Part shown: piece by piece, positions 1 through 9,552 of the stretch
How the letters are laid out: each line of letters starts with the position of its first letter
How positions within the stretch are numbered: the stretch's first letter is position 1
DNA from: Flavobacteriales bacterium UBA6051
GTDB taxonomy: Bacteria > Bacteroidota > Bacteroidia > Flavobacteriales_D > Crocinitomicaceae
NCBI GenBank assembly: GCA_002427735.1
Contig: DIYP01000011.1
Coordinates: 62,001 to 126,000 of the forward strand
Length of the DNA stretch: 64,000 nucleotides
Direction: 5' to 3'
The notes under the pieces: model-generated
The model's input: the letters and a program-made list of their open reading frames with translations, nothing else
Told to the model about the DNA's origin: nothing
Databases searched by the model: none
Made by a program: the position numbers and the translations under genes

Positions 1-690
1 TTTGTAGTTTCTGTTGCTAAACAGTATCAAAACCAAGGATTGTCCCTACCTGATTTGATCAATGAAGGTAACGTTGGTTTGATTAAAGCAGCAAAGCGTT
101 TTGACGAAAAACGTGGATTCAAGTTTATTTCTTATGCCGTTTGGTGGATTCGTCAATCAATCTTACAAGCGTTAGCTGAGCAGGCGCGTATTGTACGACT
201 TCCTTTGAACAAGATTGGGACGATTAACAAGATCAACCGAGCATTTTCCGAATTGGAGCAACAACTTGAGCGACCTCCATCTGCAGATGAGTTAGCTGAG
301 TTTTTAGATGTTTCAGTAGCGGATGTTCGAAATTCGGTGCAAAACACTGGTCGCCATGTGTCTATGGATGCTCCGCTTGTAGAAGGAGATGATTCGTCAT
401 CTAGTATGTATGATGTCCTACCAAATGATGCGCTGCCAACACCAGAAAAAAATCTAATGGTCGATTCTTTGCGAAGAGAAATTGAACGTTCACTTTCAAC
501 ACTCACCCTTCGTGAAGGGGACGTAGTACGATTGTACTTTGGTTTGAGTGGGGTACAACCAATGACATTGGAAGAAATCGGTGAACGATTTGATCTGACA
601 CGTGAAAGAGTAAGACAAATTAAAGAGAAGGCAATTCGTCGCCTGAAGCACACTTCCCGAAGCCGGATGTTAAAATCATACCTTGGTTAA
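1..690 (+). CDS. rpoD: Primary RNA polymerase sigma factor RpoD/SigA, 5' end missing
   Basis: Sigma-70 primary factor. The frame is open from base 1, so the gene begins before the window and 229 codons are visible. Family members in Bacteroidetes are about 285-290 residues, so roughly 55-60 are missing. Region 2 is at visible residues 14-60 (NEGNVGLIKAAKRFD, then AVWWIRQSI for -7 melting and recognition). Region 3 follows, and region 4 is near the end with the helix-turn-helix LTRERVRQIKEKAIRRL. In this phylum this factor reads the TAnnTTTG -7 element, which is abundant in the window. The stop codon overlaps the convergent priA stop by 4 nt. Confidence 0.96.
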   Translation, partial: FVVSVAKQYQNQGLSLPDLINEGNVGLIKAAKRFDEKRGFKFISYAVWWIRQSILQALAEQARIVRLPLNKIGTINKINRAFSELEQQLERPPSADELAEFLDVSVADVRNSVQNTGRHVSMDAPLVEGDDSSSSMYDVLPNDALPTPEKNLMVDSLRREIERSLSTLTLREGDVVRLYFGLSGVQPMTLEEIGERFDLTRERVRQIKEKAIRRLKHTSRSRMLKSYLG

Positions 691-3170
691 GCGGGATCGA
701 CATTAAGGACGATTCGAATTGATTTATTGAAAGGAACGCTGTAGAAATCATCAACGATTTTTTGCACGCGTTCCTTTACTTTTTTATCGTTGGCATCTCG
801 TTCAATTTTCAACGTGATCTTCTTCAGAAATAAATTGTTTATTCGTTTTACGATCGGGAATTCAGGACCTAATACGCGTTCCTTAAATGATTCACGCAGA
901 CTAGAAGCAAGTTCACTCGCTGCCTTATTCAAAACGTTTTCATCCCGATGTTTCAACGTGATATCCATGACCTTGTAATAAGGGGGGTAAAAGAAATTGG
1001 ACCGCTCGATTATTTCACTTTTATAGAACCCAACAAAATCATGATCGATGACTTTTTGAATTACCCAATGGTCAGGATCTCCTGTTTGGATAATCACCTT
1101 GCCGCGCTTTTCTCTGCGTCCTGATCTTCCAGCAACTTGAGTCATTAGTTGAAAGGATCGCTCAAAAGCACGAAAATCAGCGCGGTTAAGAAGCATATCT
1201 GCATCGAGTATTCCCACTAGATTGACATTGTTAAAGTCCAATCCTTTCGTCACCATTTGTGTGCCGATTAAGATATCAATAGCCCCCTTATCGAACTCAT
1301 TTAAGATAGTCGCATAACCATTTTTCGATCGAGTTGTGTCCAGGTCTAACCTTCTAACAACTTTGTCGGGGAACATTAGACTCAGCTCATCTTCAATTTT
1401 TTCCGTCCCAAAGCCAAGCATTTTAATTCGATTACTACCACATGCATTGCAGGTTCCAACCGGTGGAGTGCTGTAGCCACAATAATGACACTTGAGACTG
1501 TTGGTATGTTTATGATAAGTGAGCGAAACGTCACAGCTTGTGCATTTCGGAGTCCAATTGCAGACTTCGCACATCCATAAAGGTGTATATCCACGACGAT
1601 TTTGAAACAGGATGACTTGTTCATTTAGATTCAGTGCGTCGCGCATATTATCCAGTAAAAAAGAGCTAAAGTGCGATTGCATGCTCTTTTGTTTACGCTC
1701 TTTACGGACATTGGCACAGAGAATTTCTGGCAACTGAACACTGCCGTAGCGATCGCTTAGCGAAACAAGTGCATATTTTCCTTCTTGCGCATTATAATAG
1801 CTTTCAATGGATGGAGTCGCAGAGCCAAGAACGATATGGGCTTTATGCAATGTTCCAAGCACAACTGCGCAATCTCGTGCGTTGTAACGAGGAGAGGGGT
1901 CGTATTGTTTGAAGCTCGACTCATGTTCCTCATCCACAATAATTAATCCAAGGTCCCGAAATGGGAGGAATATCGAAGAGCGAGCTCCTAGAATAATTCT
2001 GTAGCGATTGGGGTCATTATTCAATACATGATTCCAGATTTCCACGCGCTCATTCTGATTGAATTTTGAGTGATAAACACCAATCTGATCACCGAAGTAA
2101 GTGGACAGCCGCTGAATCAATTGAGTGGTAAGCGCAATTTCAGGCAATAAGAACAGAACTTGTTTTCCAAGGTCAAGATGTTCCTGAATCAACTGAACGT
2201 ATATTTCAGTCTTTCCAGAGCCTGTTACTCCATGCAATAGCGCTACTTTGTTTTCATCAAAAGCTTTATTGACATCTTGAAGAGCAATATTTTGCGCATT
2301 TGACAGCGCCTTGAATTGTTCGCCTTCTTCGTCTGTGGAGCTGAGTCTTGAAATCTCTAATTTCTCTTGTTGTATGATGCCGTGCTTTTCTAATGTATTC
2401 AAGGAAGAGAGGGAGATGCCATTATCTACGAGTTCTTTTCGAATTACAGCTTCCATAGATCCGCTTTGATAATTGCCCTGGTGAACAAGGGCTAAGATGG
2501 CTTCCAGTTGTTTTTCCTTGCTCTTCGTCTGCTCAATGGAGGCGATAAATTCATTCAGGATTTCTTCATTCAGGAATTCGTCCGATAGGCGAACAAACAT
2601 GGCCGTTTTCGGTGTGAATTTATCATTTAACTCCTCTAATGATAGTACGGCTTTTTTATCAATCAATGCCTTTACGATTGGCTGAATTGTCTTAATGCCA
2701 ACCAACTCGGATATTTCTTTGAGATCAAGCACTTCGCGAACCTCCAGCGCCATGACAATATCTTTTTCTCTCTCAGTAAGTAACTTGTAGTCAAGATTGA
2801 AGTCAGGGTGCAGAACAATTTTGGTTTCACTGGCAAGTTTGAAGTTTGCTGGCAGTGCAGCATTCATAACATCACCGATTGGAGCCATATAATAATTGGA
2901 AATCCACTTCCAAAACGAATATTGCTGTCGTGTGATGATCGGTTGATCATCAAGGAGATACTCTACGTACTTCGCTTGATAGTTTTCAGGAACGTTCTCA
3001 TGAATTGAGGAAATGATTCCTGTAATAAGTTTGGAGCGACCAAAAGGCACAACGACACGAGCCCCTTCAAAAATTAAGTCATTTAACTCATAGGGAACAC
3101 GGTACGTGAATTCATTCCGTATAGGGACGGGCAGAATAATATCTACAAATAGCGTTTTCCTCTCAGGCAT
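687..3170 (-). CDS. priA: Primosomal protein N' (replication restart helicase PriA)
   Basis: Superfamily 2 3'-5' DNA helicase that reloads the replisome at stalled forks. 827 residues. An N-terminal DNA-binding region is followed by Walker A GVTGSGKTE at about 314-322, DEEH at 413-416, the SAT motif at about 450, and a zinc-binding insert with paired cysteines (CEVC, CTSC, CHYC, CNAC) at roughly 535-585, all diagnostic of PriA. Helicase motifs V/VI are present (GTQMVTKGLDF, QVAGRSGR). It is monocistronic, with a -7 box 20 nt upstream of the ATG, and convergent with the sigma factor. Confidence 0.97.
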   Translation of the reverse strand: MPERKTLFVDIILPVPIRNEFTYRVPYELNDLIFEGARVVVPFGRSKLITGIISSIHENVPENYQAKYVEYLLDDQPIITRQQYSFWKWISNYYMAPIGDVMNAALPANFKLASETKIVLHPDFNLDYKLLTEREKDIVMALEVREVLDLKEISELVGIKTIQPIVKALIDKKAVLSLEELNDKFTPKTAMFVRLSDEFLNEEILNEFIASIEQTKSKEKQLEAILALVHQGNYQSGSMEAVIRKELVDNGISLSSLNTLEKHGIIQQEKLEISRLSSTDEEGEQFKALSNAQNIALQDVNKAFDENKVALLHGVTGSGKTEIYVQLIQEHLDLGKQVLFLLPEIALTTQLIQRLSTYFGDQIGVYHSKFNQNERVEIWNHVLNNDPNRYRIILGARSSIFLPFRDLGLIIVDEEHESSFKQYDPSPRYNARDCAVVLGTLHKAHIVLGSATPSIESYYNAQEGKYALVSLSDRYGSVQLPEILCANVRKERKQKSMQSHFSSFLLDNMRDALNLNEQVILFQNRRGYTPLWMCEVCNWTPKCTSCDVSLTYHKHTNSLKCHYCGYSTPPVGTCNACGSNRIKMLGFGTEKIEDELSLMFPDKVVRRLDLDTTRSKNGYATILNEFDKGAIDILIGTQMVTKGLDFNNVNLVGILDADMLLNRADFRAFERSFQLMTQVAGRSGRREKRGKVIIQTGDPDHWVIQKVIDHDFVGFYKSEIIERSNFFYPPYYKVMDITLKHRDENVLNKAASELASSLRESFKERVLGPEFPIVKRINNLFLKKITLKIERDANDKKVKERVQKIVDDFYSVPFNKSIRIVLNVDPA

Positions 3171-3190
3171 ACGCTAAGTTAGTAACAAAA

Positions 3191-3198
3191 CAAAAGTA
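3191..3198 (-). promoter_or_regulatory. -7 promoter box of priA
   Basis: TACTTTTG on the minus strand matches the Bacteroidetes -7 element TAnnTTTG, 20 nt before the priA ATG. No well-placed -33 TTG is visible. Confidence 0.55.
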
Positions 3199-3215
3199 TG
3201 AGGAGTAATTAAGTA

Positions 3216-4304
3216 CTAATTACAGAACCATGTTTCTGACGCATCTGCTGGATGATCGCTACAGAAGAATTTAGGTGCAGTAATACTTCCTGTACAAAGC
3301 TGCTGCGTAGAGCGCTTATCTAGACAGCGGTAATTGGAATTTCCTCCTGGATCAATGAATGGCTTGAATATCGTAATGGTCTTACGCGCAGAGAAAAGAC
3401 CTACAACTCTATTACCATTCGTTGCAGTAAGATTGGTGAAAGTCGGTTTACTCTGAGCCAATGAAGTTGAAGGCTGATTTACTTGAATATAATTCACAAA
3501 ATCTTCAGCTCCACCAGTAATGTATGTAGTAATTGAGTTTAAGGTACGCTTATCAACTAAAGGATCAGTTGAACAATTCTCTTCCATCAAATTGTAAAAT
3601 GCAAGTCCATTTGCGCTAAACCCTTTACTTGTTCCAGGAACGACTTCTGACTCTCCAACAACCATGTCAAAAGAGCGAACAGATGGCGTATTACCGATCC
3701 ATTCCGTGTACTCTACATTGAGCGTAACGTTAATCTGTTCAGCTGTTCCGCTTCCAACAGAAATAGCAGTTGATGCATAATCATTATTGACATCAATAAA
3801 TCTAAATTTCTTAATAGAGCTCGTGAAGTCTGTTGTCATACCATTTACCAATGGTGTTCTTCCCGAAACTTCGAATTCTCCGCCATTGATCACAAGATCA
3901 AGCTGATATTCGGCATTGTCTACAAGTGGATTAGCAGATGAGGTCTTGAAATAATAAAGCTTTTGTTCTGGAGCATAGAAAATACCATTTTCATCTTTAT
4001 TTGCAACCATGGTATCGGAAAGTGTAAAGGTACGAGCTAAAGCACCTCCAATGTATTCCTTTACTGTGCCCTCAACAGACGCAAAATAGTTTGAGTCAGG
4101 AATTCCTGCAATTTCCAATGCATCACCAGGGCCGATGAAAGCACGCGTTATTTTAATCATGTGCACTGAGTCAGATTGGTCAAGAAGGCCATAAACGACA
4201 GCCGTTTCTTCAAAATTTCCCGCGAGGTCAACGTCTTCATTACATGAACTGAATGTAAAAGCGACAATAACGGCGGAGAGAAGTGCAAATAATAAGTTTT
4301 TCAT
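3216..4304 (-). CDS. Secreted lipoprotein of unknown function (DUF4249-like)
   Basis: 362 residues. A hydrophobic signal ends in a lipobox (TFSSC, Cys21), so it is probably an outer-membrane or surface lipoprotein. After the Cys, a stretch beginning around EETAVVYGLLDQSD and then ITRAFIG resembles the beta-rich N-terminus of DUF4249 proteins, which are often linked to TonB/SusC-type receptors, but I cannot confirm the family. No catalytic motif is visible. It is monocistronic between priA and the VOC gene, with a -7 box at 4355-4362 and a roughly 50-nt leader containing a short GTCGA/TCGAC inverted repeat. Confidence 0.7.
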   Translation of the reverse strand: MKNLLFALLSAVIVAFTFSSCNEDVDLAGNFEETAVVYGLLDQSDSVHMIKITRAFIGPGDALEIAGIPDSNYFASVEGTVKEYIGGALARTFTLSDTMVANKDENGIFYAPEQKLYYFKTSSANPLVDNAEYQLDLVINGGEFEVSGRTPLVNGMTTDFTSSIKKFRFIDVNNDYASTAISVGSGTAEQINVTLNVEYTEWIGNTPSVRSFDMVVGESEVVPGTSKGFSANGLAFYNLMEENCSTDPLVDKRTLNSITTYITGGAEDFVNYIQVNQPSTSLAQSKPTFTNLTATNGNRVVGLFSARKTITIFKPFIDPGGNSNYRCLDKRSTQQLCTGSITAPKFFCSDHPADASETWFCN

Positions 4305-4354
4305 TTTCGTAAAGCGTATATAGCGTCGAATAAAGCTCGACGGCTTAAGTTTTT

Positions 4355-4362
4355 CAAAAATA
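4355..4362 (-). promoter_or_regulatory. -7 promoter box of the lipoprotein gene
   Basis: TATTTTTG on the minus strand (TAnnTTTG), about 50 nt before the ATG at 4304. The leader holds an inverted repeat, GTCGA-7 nt-TCGAC, at 4325-4341. Confidence 0.5.
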
Positions 4363-4426
4363 CAAATATTAATGAGTTGTGACCTTTCTAAACAATCAAT
4401 GAGTACAGCAGTTTACTCAACAACAC

Positions 4427-5494
4427 CTAATCTTTTACTTTATTCATCCCCATAGCACGAAGCATCCAGTTAGGGAGGTGTTTGCCTGGCTCTCGCTTTT
4501 GCAAGTGAATATACCAACCCAACTTCTTCATAATCGGAACTTTATGTGTTTCCACAAATTCAATCCATGTTCCATCTGGGTCTTCAATGTACGAAAAGCG
4601 TCCTCCAGCTTCTCCCATATCGAATGTATTAGAACTATCTACAGTAAAAGGGTAACCTTTTGATTCACATTCTTTTTGCAATGCATCCATCCCTTGAATA
4701 TCAAAGCATAAATGAATGAATCCCCAATCACCCCAAAATCGATTTTCAAAAATTTTTCTGCACTCATCTCGCTCAAGAGATTGTACCAATTCTATTTTAG
4801 AAGGCCCTAATAACTTGGCAAATGGCCCGCGTCTTGGAGCACTGTGTTTAAGGAGAACACGTCTTACTTTTTTATTTCCTTGCGGTAAACCAGCAAGATC
4901 GTCAAATACACCCGTCTCGTCATATTCAACAGTTTCATAGCCTAAAATATCTTGGTATAAATCAATAGACTTGTCGATGTCACTCACACCAATGATTGTT
5001 CCGGCTACTGCTCCACAATGCGAAGGGTGCTTAGTGTCTTTAAACCAACCATCACCTTGCACAATGTTGAAAATATTACCATTCGGGTCTTCTGCAAAGA
5101 ATGTCAATTCGCCATTTGGAGCTTTTGATAGTTCTCCAATGATTTTTGCCCCATTTGCTTTAAAATAGGCGTATGACTTTTCAACATCTCTTGATTTGAT
5201 TTTACACGCATACAACCCGTAATCACCAAGTTGAATTGGAAACTCTGCTTTTTCAGTATTTCTTGAAGTGTATTGCCAGATTTCAAAACCGCCTCCGCCA
5301 TCCATGCTTAAGGCAAGAGACGCTGTTCGTGATTGTACTTTGTCTCCTGTATAACGTGTCATGAGCGGTGCTTCAGCAGCATCTTCAAAAACACGAATGT
5401 TTACACCAAAAAACTTTCGATACCATTTCCAGATCTCTTGAACGTCTGGAACACCAATACCCATTTGCTGAATACCACAAATTATTTTTTCCAT
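4427..5494 (-). CDS. Two-domain VOC (glyoxalase/dioxygenase fold) family protein
   Basis: 355 residues with two vicinal-oxygen-chelate modules: about 6-145 (GIGVPDVQEIWKWYRKFFG to DPNGNIFNIV) and about 163-320 (GVSDIDKSIDLYQDILGYE to DPDGTWIEFVE). The DPxGxxxE/N endings that close each module are clear. These proteins bind a divalent metal and act as dioxygenases, isomerases or glyoxalases. The substrate cannot be told from sequence; the closest general type is an extradiol-dioxygenase or lactoylglutathione-lyase-like protein. No signal peptide, so cytoplasmic. It has its own -7 box at 5529-5536, downstream of the patatin gene stop. Confidence 0.85.
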   Translation of the reverse strand: MEKIICGIQQMGIGVPDVQEIWKWYRKFFGVNIRVFEDAAEAPLMTRYTGDKVQSRTASLALSMDGGGGFEIWQYTSRNTEKAEFPIQLGDYGLYACKIKSRDVEKSYAYFKANGAKIIGELSKAPNGELTFFAEDPNGNIFNIVQGDGWFKDTKHPSHCGAVAGTIIGVSDIDKSIDLYQDILGYETVEYDETGVFDDLAGLPQGNKKVRRVLLKHSAPRRGPFAKLLGPSKIELVQSLERDECRKIFENRFWGDWGFIHLCFDIQGMDALQKECESKGYPFTVDSSNTFDMGEAGGRFSYIEDPDGTWIEFVETHKVPIMKKLGWYIHLQKREPGKHLPNWMLRAMGMNKVKD

Positions 5495-5528
5495 GTCATT
5501 TATTTAGAAGCCATGTTTTCAGGCTGCG

Positions 5529-5536
5529 CAAATATA
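5529..5536 (-). promoter_or_regulatory. -7 promoter box of the VOC gene
   Basis: TATATTTG on the minus strand, 34 nt before the ATG at 5494, in the short gap after the patatin gene. Confidence 0.5.
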
Positions 5537-5544
5537 GCATTTAC

Positions 5545-7833
5545 TTAGCGTATTGCTCGGTCGTTAAACAGAACATATCCCATGCTGAATTGGAAAGCAA
5601 TTGGCGTTTCCTGCTTCGGGAAATAATTAACCGTAAGCCTCAAAGGGCCAACAAAGCTATGGTAGATGATGGAAGATGATGCCATATAGGTTCCTCCTTT
5701 AAATAGTTCAGAAAACTCTTGGGTCCCATCATCGTTTTGGTTGATTTGGACAAATGGCTGATACGCATATGCGTCAACACGTATGTCGAATTTTCGTCTG
5801 ATAGTGAAAATGGCGTTTACACCGGCTCCTACAAATTGAGGAGCTCTATATTCAGGTAAAAAATAGGTTTTAGCATCTGGAACTAGTGAAAACTCTGTGG
5901 TAGAAAGTAGTGTAGCTGTGTAATTAGCAAATAAGGGCTGACTATTATATACAAGCTGTCCGTGCAAACCCAAGTGAAAAAATGACTTATCCAGGATAAA
6001 GGATTGATAGTCTAAGCTTAAATTAACCCATGAATGATACTTCCAAATGTCGTAAGGTTGAGCAGAAGTTGAACCTGAAACACTATGCTCCCGACCATAA
6101 TTATAGCGTGCTTTGAATCTAAAGAAATGTCCTGCAGATGCAAATTGACGTCTGTTTAAAGAGTTCTGCGTGATTGCCCAACTACCTGAAAAACCATCAA
6201 GAATTGTTCTATCTGCCGTATCCTTGTTTGTAAATTCTTGCGATTGATAGTACTGATCCTCGAGTTCATACCAGCGTGCATCGAACGTACTTTTTAACGT
6301 GTTTCCCAATGGGTGATCAACCGATACACCAGCATACATTTCGTTTTGAATCAGGAAAGACGGTTGAACATCTTCAAAAAAAGTAGCGAAACTTCTAAAG
6401 TAATCCCAGCGGTTGAGGACAAAGTAAGCACTTGTTGCAATTGGGTAGACGGCAGGAAACTCCAGCGTAAATTTTGCTTTTCCTGAACCATAGAATTTTC
6501 CAAAGTAGGACTCCAGATGTGTTTTTGTCATTACTTTACCAATCGTTTGGTAAGACAATCCAATATAACCTGTATTTACAGGGCGAGAAGAAAAGTGCCC
6601 GCCTACATTCAAACGAAACTCCTTAGCCTTATTGACATTTAACTCTAATTTATATGTACTGTCCTCCAACAACTTGAGGTTGGGGTAAATGAAGTCAATT
6701 TGAGGGGTAGCGCAAAGGCGGAAATAGCGCTTTGCAAGCTGCTGCTCAGAGAGTACCTCTGACTTTTTACGTTTCATAATAGAACGTCCTGCATATGACA
6801 GTTTTTGCTTATCTGATTCAACGGAAATAGCCGATACCGAAATTGGTACTACCGCTTTTCTGAATTCCAGTCGTTTTTTGTCCAAATCTGCCTTAGCTAC
6901 TCGCCTCCCAATATGCATTTTGAGCGAGTCCATTTGGGCTATGGTCGCATCATAACCAGCTTGAATTGCTTGGGCTGCGGCAGCAAAATTAAACGTACCT
7001 ACGCCAGTCTCTGGCTCTATGATAATACCTTCTTCACAAGGGAGACCATAGTCAGAGTAGGTAACTAGCATATTAGTCAATTGACTGATGATATCGTCCT
7101 CATCAGGTAACTCGGCATTATACGAAACATTGCTTCCAATAATGTAGTCTGGATTATACGTTTCATACATAATGTCTGCCGGGAAATTGTTGTAAAGTCC
7201 TCCGTCGAACATTAGAATATTGTCTATTCTAATCGACTTCAAATAAAAAGGATAAGTCATTGATGCTCGAATCGCTGCGTTGAGGTTTCCGTCTTTAAAT
7301 ATGATGCTTCGTTTTTCCGTAATATCAGATGCAACACATCGAAAAGGGACAAACAAACTATCAAAGTCATTATGATGGGATGCTGAAACAGATCCTAGAA
7401 TTTTCATCATTTCATAATCAAGCAGCGAAGAAGAGATGAAATTGGTCGGTAGTGATTTTTTCAGAATACTATCCTGAGAGAAGGAGAGACCTATTAACCC
7501 AGCGTTGGGGTCGTCTTCTCTTAAAAGGAAATGTTGATTGGGTCGTACTTTTCCCGCAACCATTAATTGAAAATCGTCACTCATAATGTACGCCTCGATT
7601 GCCTCCGGACTATATCCCGCAGAATACAATCCTCCAACCAGAGCACCTGCTGAAGTTCCCGTCACGTAGTCAATGGGAATATCATTTTCTTCGAGTGCTT
7701 TCAATACGCCGATATGAGCCAGTCCAGTTGCACCACCACCGCTGAGCACAAGCCCGACCTTTTGTTGTGCAGTAGCATAGTTGCCAATCAATAGTGAACT
7801 AAACAGGAGAATATATAGACGAATTGCCCTCAA
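5545..7833 (-). CDS. Patatin-like phospholipase fused to an outer-membrane beta-barrel
   Basis: About 762 residues. The signal peptide (ending near ATAQ) is followed by a patatin domain: oxyanion loop GGGATGLAHIG, nucleophile elbow GTSAG (Ser at about 61 from this start) and catalytic Asp in DGGLYNNFP near 210. The C-terminal half is rich in alternating aromatic strands like a D15/surface-antigen barrel. The layout is that of PlpD-like type Vd autotransporters: lipase plus barrel in the outer membrane. Start choice: the TTG at 7851 lies inside a -7 box (7849-7856), so it cannot be transcribed from that promoter. The in-frame TTG at 7833 still gives a complete signal peptide. Confidence 0.88.
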   Translation of the reverse strand: MRAIRLYILLFSSLLIGNYATAQQKVGLVLSGGGATGLAHIGVLKALEENDIPIDYVTGTSAGALVGGLYSAGYSPEAIEAYIMSDDFQLMVAGKVRPNQHFLLREDDPNAGLIGLSFSQDSILKKSLPTNFISSSLLDYEMMKILGSVSASHHNDFDSLFVPFRCVASDITEKRSIIFKDGNLNAAIRASMTYPFYLKSIRIDNILMFDGGLYNNFPADIMYETYNPDYIIGSNVSYNAELPDEDDIISQLTNMLVTYSDYGLPCEEGIIIEPETGVGTFNFAAAAQAIQAGYDATIAQMDSLKMHIGRRVAKADLDKKRLEFRKAVVPISVSAISVESDKQKLSYAGRSIMKRKKSEVLSEQQLAKRYFRLCATPQIDFIYPNLKLLEDSTYKLELNVNKAKEFRLNVGGHFSSRPVNTGYIGLSYQTIGKVMTKTHLESYFGKFYGSGKAKFTLEFPAVYPIATSAYFVLNRWDYFRSFATFFEDVQPSFLIQNEMYAGVSVDHPLGNTLKSTFDARWYELEDQYYQSQEFTNKDTADRTILDGFSGSWAITQNSLNRRQFASAGHFFRFKARYNYGREHSVSGSTSAQPYDIWKYHSWVNLSLDYQSFILDKSFFHLGLHGQLVYNSQPLFANYTATLLSTTEFSLVPDAKTYFLPEYRAPQFVGAGVNAIFTIRRKFDIRVDAYAYQPFVQINQNDDGTQEFSELFKGGTYMASSSIIYHSFVGPLRLTVNYFPKQETPIAFQFSMGYVLFNDRAIR

Positions 7834-7848
7834 ATTTGTTCTTTTGTA

Positions 7849-7856
7849 CAAAAGTA
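7849..7856 (-). promoter_or_regulatory. -7 promoter box of the patatin gene
   Basis: TACTTTTG on the minus strand. It overlaps the most upstream possible TTG start (7851) and so moves the likely start to TTG at 7833. Confidence 0.55.
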
Positions 7857-7938
7857 AGAAAACCGTAGGTTTTAGGATTTATGCGGTTTTGGCATTGACT
7901 CAGTAACCTGAAGAGAAGCGAGTTATAATTGTATTATC

Positions 7939-9099
7939 ATGGGAGAAAATAGAAAGTTGACAATTACAGTGAAGACCTTTTTTGGGTTGGAACAAGTATT
8001 GGTGGAAGAATTGGCAGAACTTGGGTTTTCGAAAACTACAGTTTTGAATCGTGCAGTACAATTAGAGGGGACTTGGCGGGATGTTTACTTTTTAAATTTG
8101 CATTTACGATGTGCCGTTTCTGTACTAGTAATGGTTAAATCGTTTAGAATTAACCGTGAGGGTGACTTGTATAAAGAAGCCTTAAAGATTGATTGGCCCA
8201 GTTTTTTCAGTCTGGATAAAACATTTGCGGTCAAAGGAGCAGTTTTCTCGGATTTGTTCAGGCATACGGGGTATCCTTACCTTGTCATTAAGGATGCGAT
8301 TGCAGATACTTTTAGAAAGAAATTTGATGATCGGCCAAATGTAAATGTTAAATCGCCTCAGGTAATGTTTGATGTGTACATAAAGCACAAAGAGGTGACA
8401 ATATCATTAAATACAAGTGGTGCGCCATTGTTTAAACGCGGTTATCGTGAAGGAGTTGGCGATGCACCTTTGAATGAAGCAGTAGCAGCAGGTTTGATAC
8501 GCATGTCTGGCTGGGATAAGAAGTCGACGTTTGTAGATCCATTTTGTGGTTCAGGGACATTGCTTATTGAGGCAGCGCTAATGGCAGCAGGATTGCCAGC
8601 ACAGCTGGAACGTCAACACTATGCGTTTAAAAACTTTGCAAATTTTGACGCCGATCTTTGGGAGAGTTTATTGAACGATATTCCAAAACGCGTTACAGAG
8701 TTACCCTGTGAAATTATTGGTTCTGATATGAGCGCGGAGATGGTGACAAAGGCAAGAAGAAATCTTCGCAGATTACCGATTGGAAGGTTTGTTAAGACAA
8801 GTGTTGATGCATTCTCTGAAGTAAAGAAACCTTCTGAGAGCGGGGTAATGATTTCGAATCCACCGTACGGAGAACGTATGGGAGAAGAGGTGGAGGAGAT
8901 GTATGAGGAAATTGGTGATTGGATGAAGAGTGAAATGACCGGTTTCAACTGCTGGATAATTTCTTCAAACATGGAAGCATTTAAACGCTTGGGGCTTCGG
9001 CCGGATAAGAAAGTGCGCCTATACAACGGTGATCTTGAATGCTCGTTCCGAAAGTTTTCTGTTTACGAAGGGTCTAAAAAGGCGAAATACCAATCTTGA
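7939..9099 (+). CDS. THUMP-domain class I SAM-dependent RNA methyltransferase (RlmL N-terminal-half type)
   Basis: 386 residues. A THUMP RNA-binding region spans about 55-165 and a Rossmann methyltransferase about 170-380. The latter has motif I VDPFCGSGTLLIEAA (199-213) and the N-methylating catalytic motif SNPPYGERMG (about 306-315). This is the UPF0020/RlmL(YcbY)-N family that makes m2G in 23S rRNA. The exact target (G2445 in E. coli RlmL) is inferred from family only. A near-match -7 box (TATAATTG, one mismatch) lies 7 nt before the ATG. It converges with the pyrimidine-dimer glycosylase gene 15 bp downstream. Confidence 0.9.
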   Translation: MGENRKLTITVKTFFGLEQVLVEELAELGFSKTTVLNRAVQLEGTWRDVYFLNLHLRCAVSVLVMVKSFRINREGDLYKEALKIDWPSFFSLDKTFAVKGAVFSDLFRHTGYPYLVIKDAIADTFRKKFDDRPNVNVKSPQVMFDVYIKHKEVTISLNTSGAPLFKRGYREGVGDAPLNEAVAAGLIRMSGWDKKSTFVDPFCGSGTLLIEAALMAAGLPAQLERQHYAFKNFANFDADLWESLLNDIPKRVTELPCEIIGSDMSAEMVTKARRNLRRLPIGRFVKTSVDAFSEVKKPSESGVMISNPPYGERMGEEVEEMYEEIGDWMKSEMTGFNCWIISSNMEAFKRLGLRPDKKVRLYNGDLECSFRKFSVYEGSKKAKYQS

Positions 9100-9114
9100 A
9101 ATAATGAGATGTTT

Positions 9115-9552
9115 CTAAGCGCTTGCTGGCATTTCCAAATTTTCCACTTCGCTGGAAACGACTTTGAACAAAGGGTGCGTTTCTAAGCTATCTGTGTTGA
9201 GTAATTCGTGATAACGATTAAGATCTCTTCGTTCTAGTTTTTTCAGCAAATACTTGCGCTCTTCAGCGATTTGTTTGTCTGTAATTGTTATCGTGTGCTC
9301 GCGAAAGACATGACTAATTTTTTCACGTTTGAACTCGTATCCTCTTCGACGCCCTTCATGATAAATAATGCTTAGATAATAATGAATGCACTCAATAGGG
9401 TGTGGATGATCGTTGAATCGCGTAAGTTGGGGATTCAATGCACGCGTTGAAGTCTTTTGAAGCAGAACATGCTTCGCAAGTAAGGTTTCATGCCAAAGAG
9501 AAACGAGTGCTTTTCGATCAAGGTGTTTAGGGTGAACAGACCAAATTCTCAT
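9115..9552 (-). CDS. Pyrimidine dimer DNA glycosylase/endonuclease V (DenV-like) family protein
   Basis: 145 residues. The start MRIWSVHPKHLD, then LWHETLLAKHVL, NPQLTRF and RRRGYEF, match the bacterial branch of the Pyr_excise family (T4 endonuclease V). That family cuts the glycosyl bond at UV-induced cyclobutane dimers and then nicks the abasic site. In T4 the N-terminal amine of Thr2 is the nucleophile; here residue 2 is Arg, as I recall for this bacterial branch, so activity is inferred and not shown. The start overlaps the stop of the DUF218 gene by 4 nt (ATGA), which implies co-translation. It is the last gene of the gpx/CarH-like cluster. Confidence 0.8.
   Translation of the reverse strand: MRIWSVHPKHLDRKALVSLWHETLLAKHVLLQKTSTRALNPQLTRFNDHPHPIECIHYYLSIIYHEGRRRGYEFKREKISHVFREHTITITDKQIAEERKYLLKKLERRDLNRYHELLNTDSLETHPLFKVVSSEVENLEMPASA

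Noticed and set aside
153..653. 166-codon minus-strand frame inside the sigma factor gene
   Set aside because: Antisense shadow of rpoD; no start signals and no domain.
5368..5679. 103-codon plus-strand frame across the end of the patatin gene and the start of the VOC gene
   Set aside because: Antisense to two well-supported genes and to the VOC promoter; composition not protein-like.
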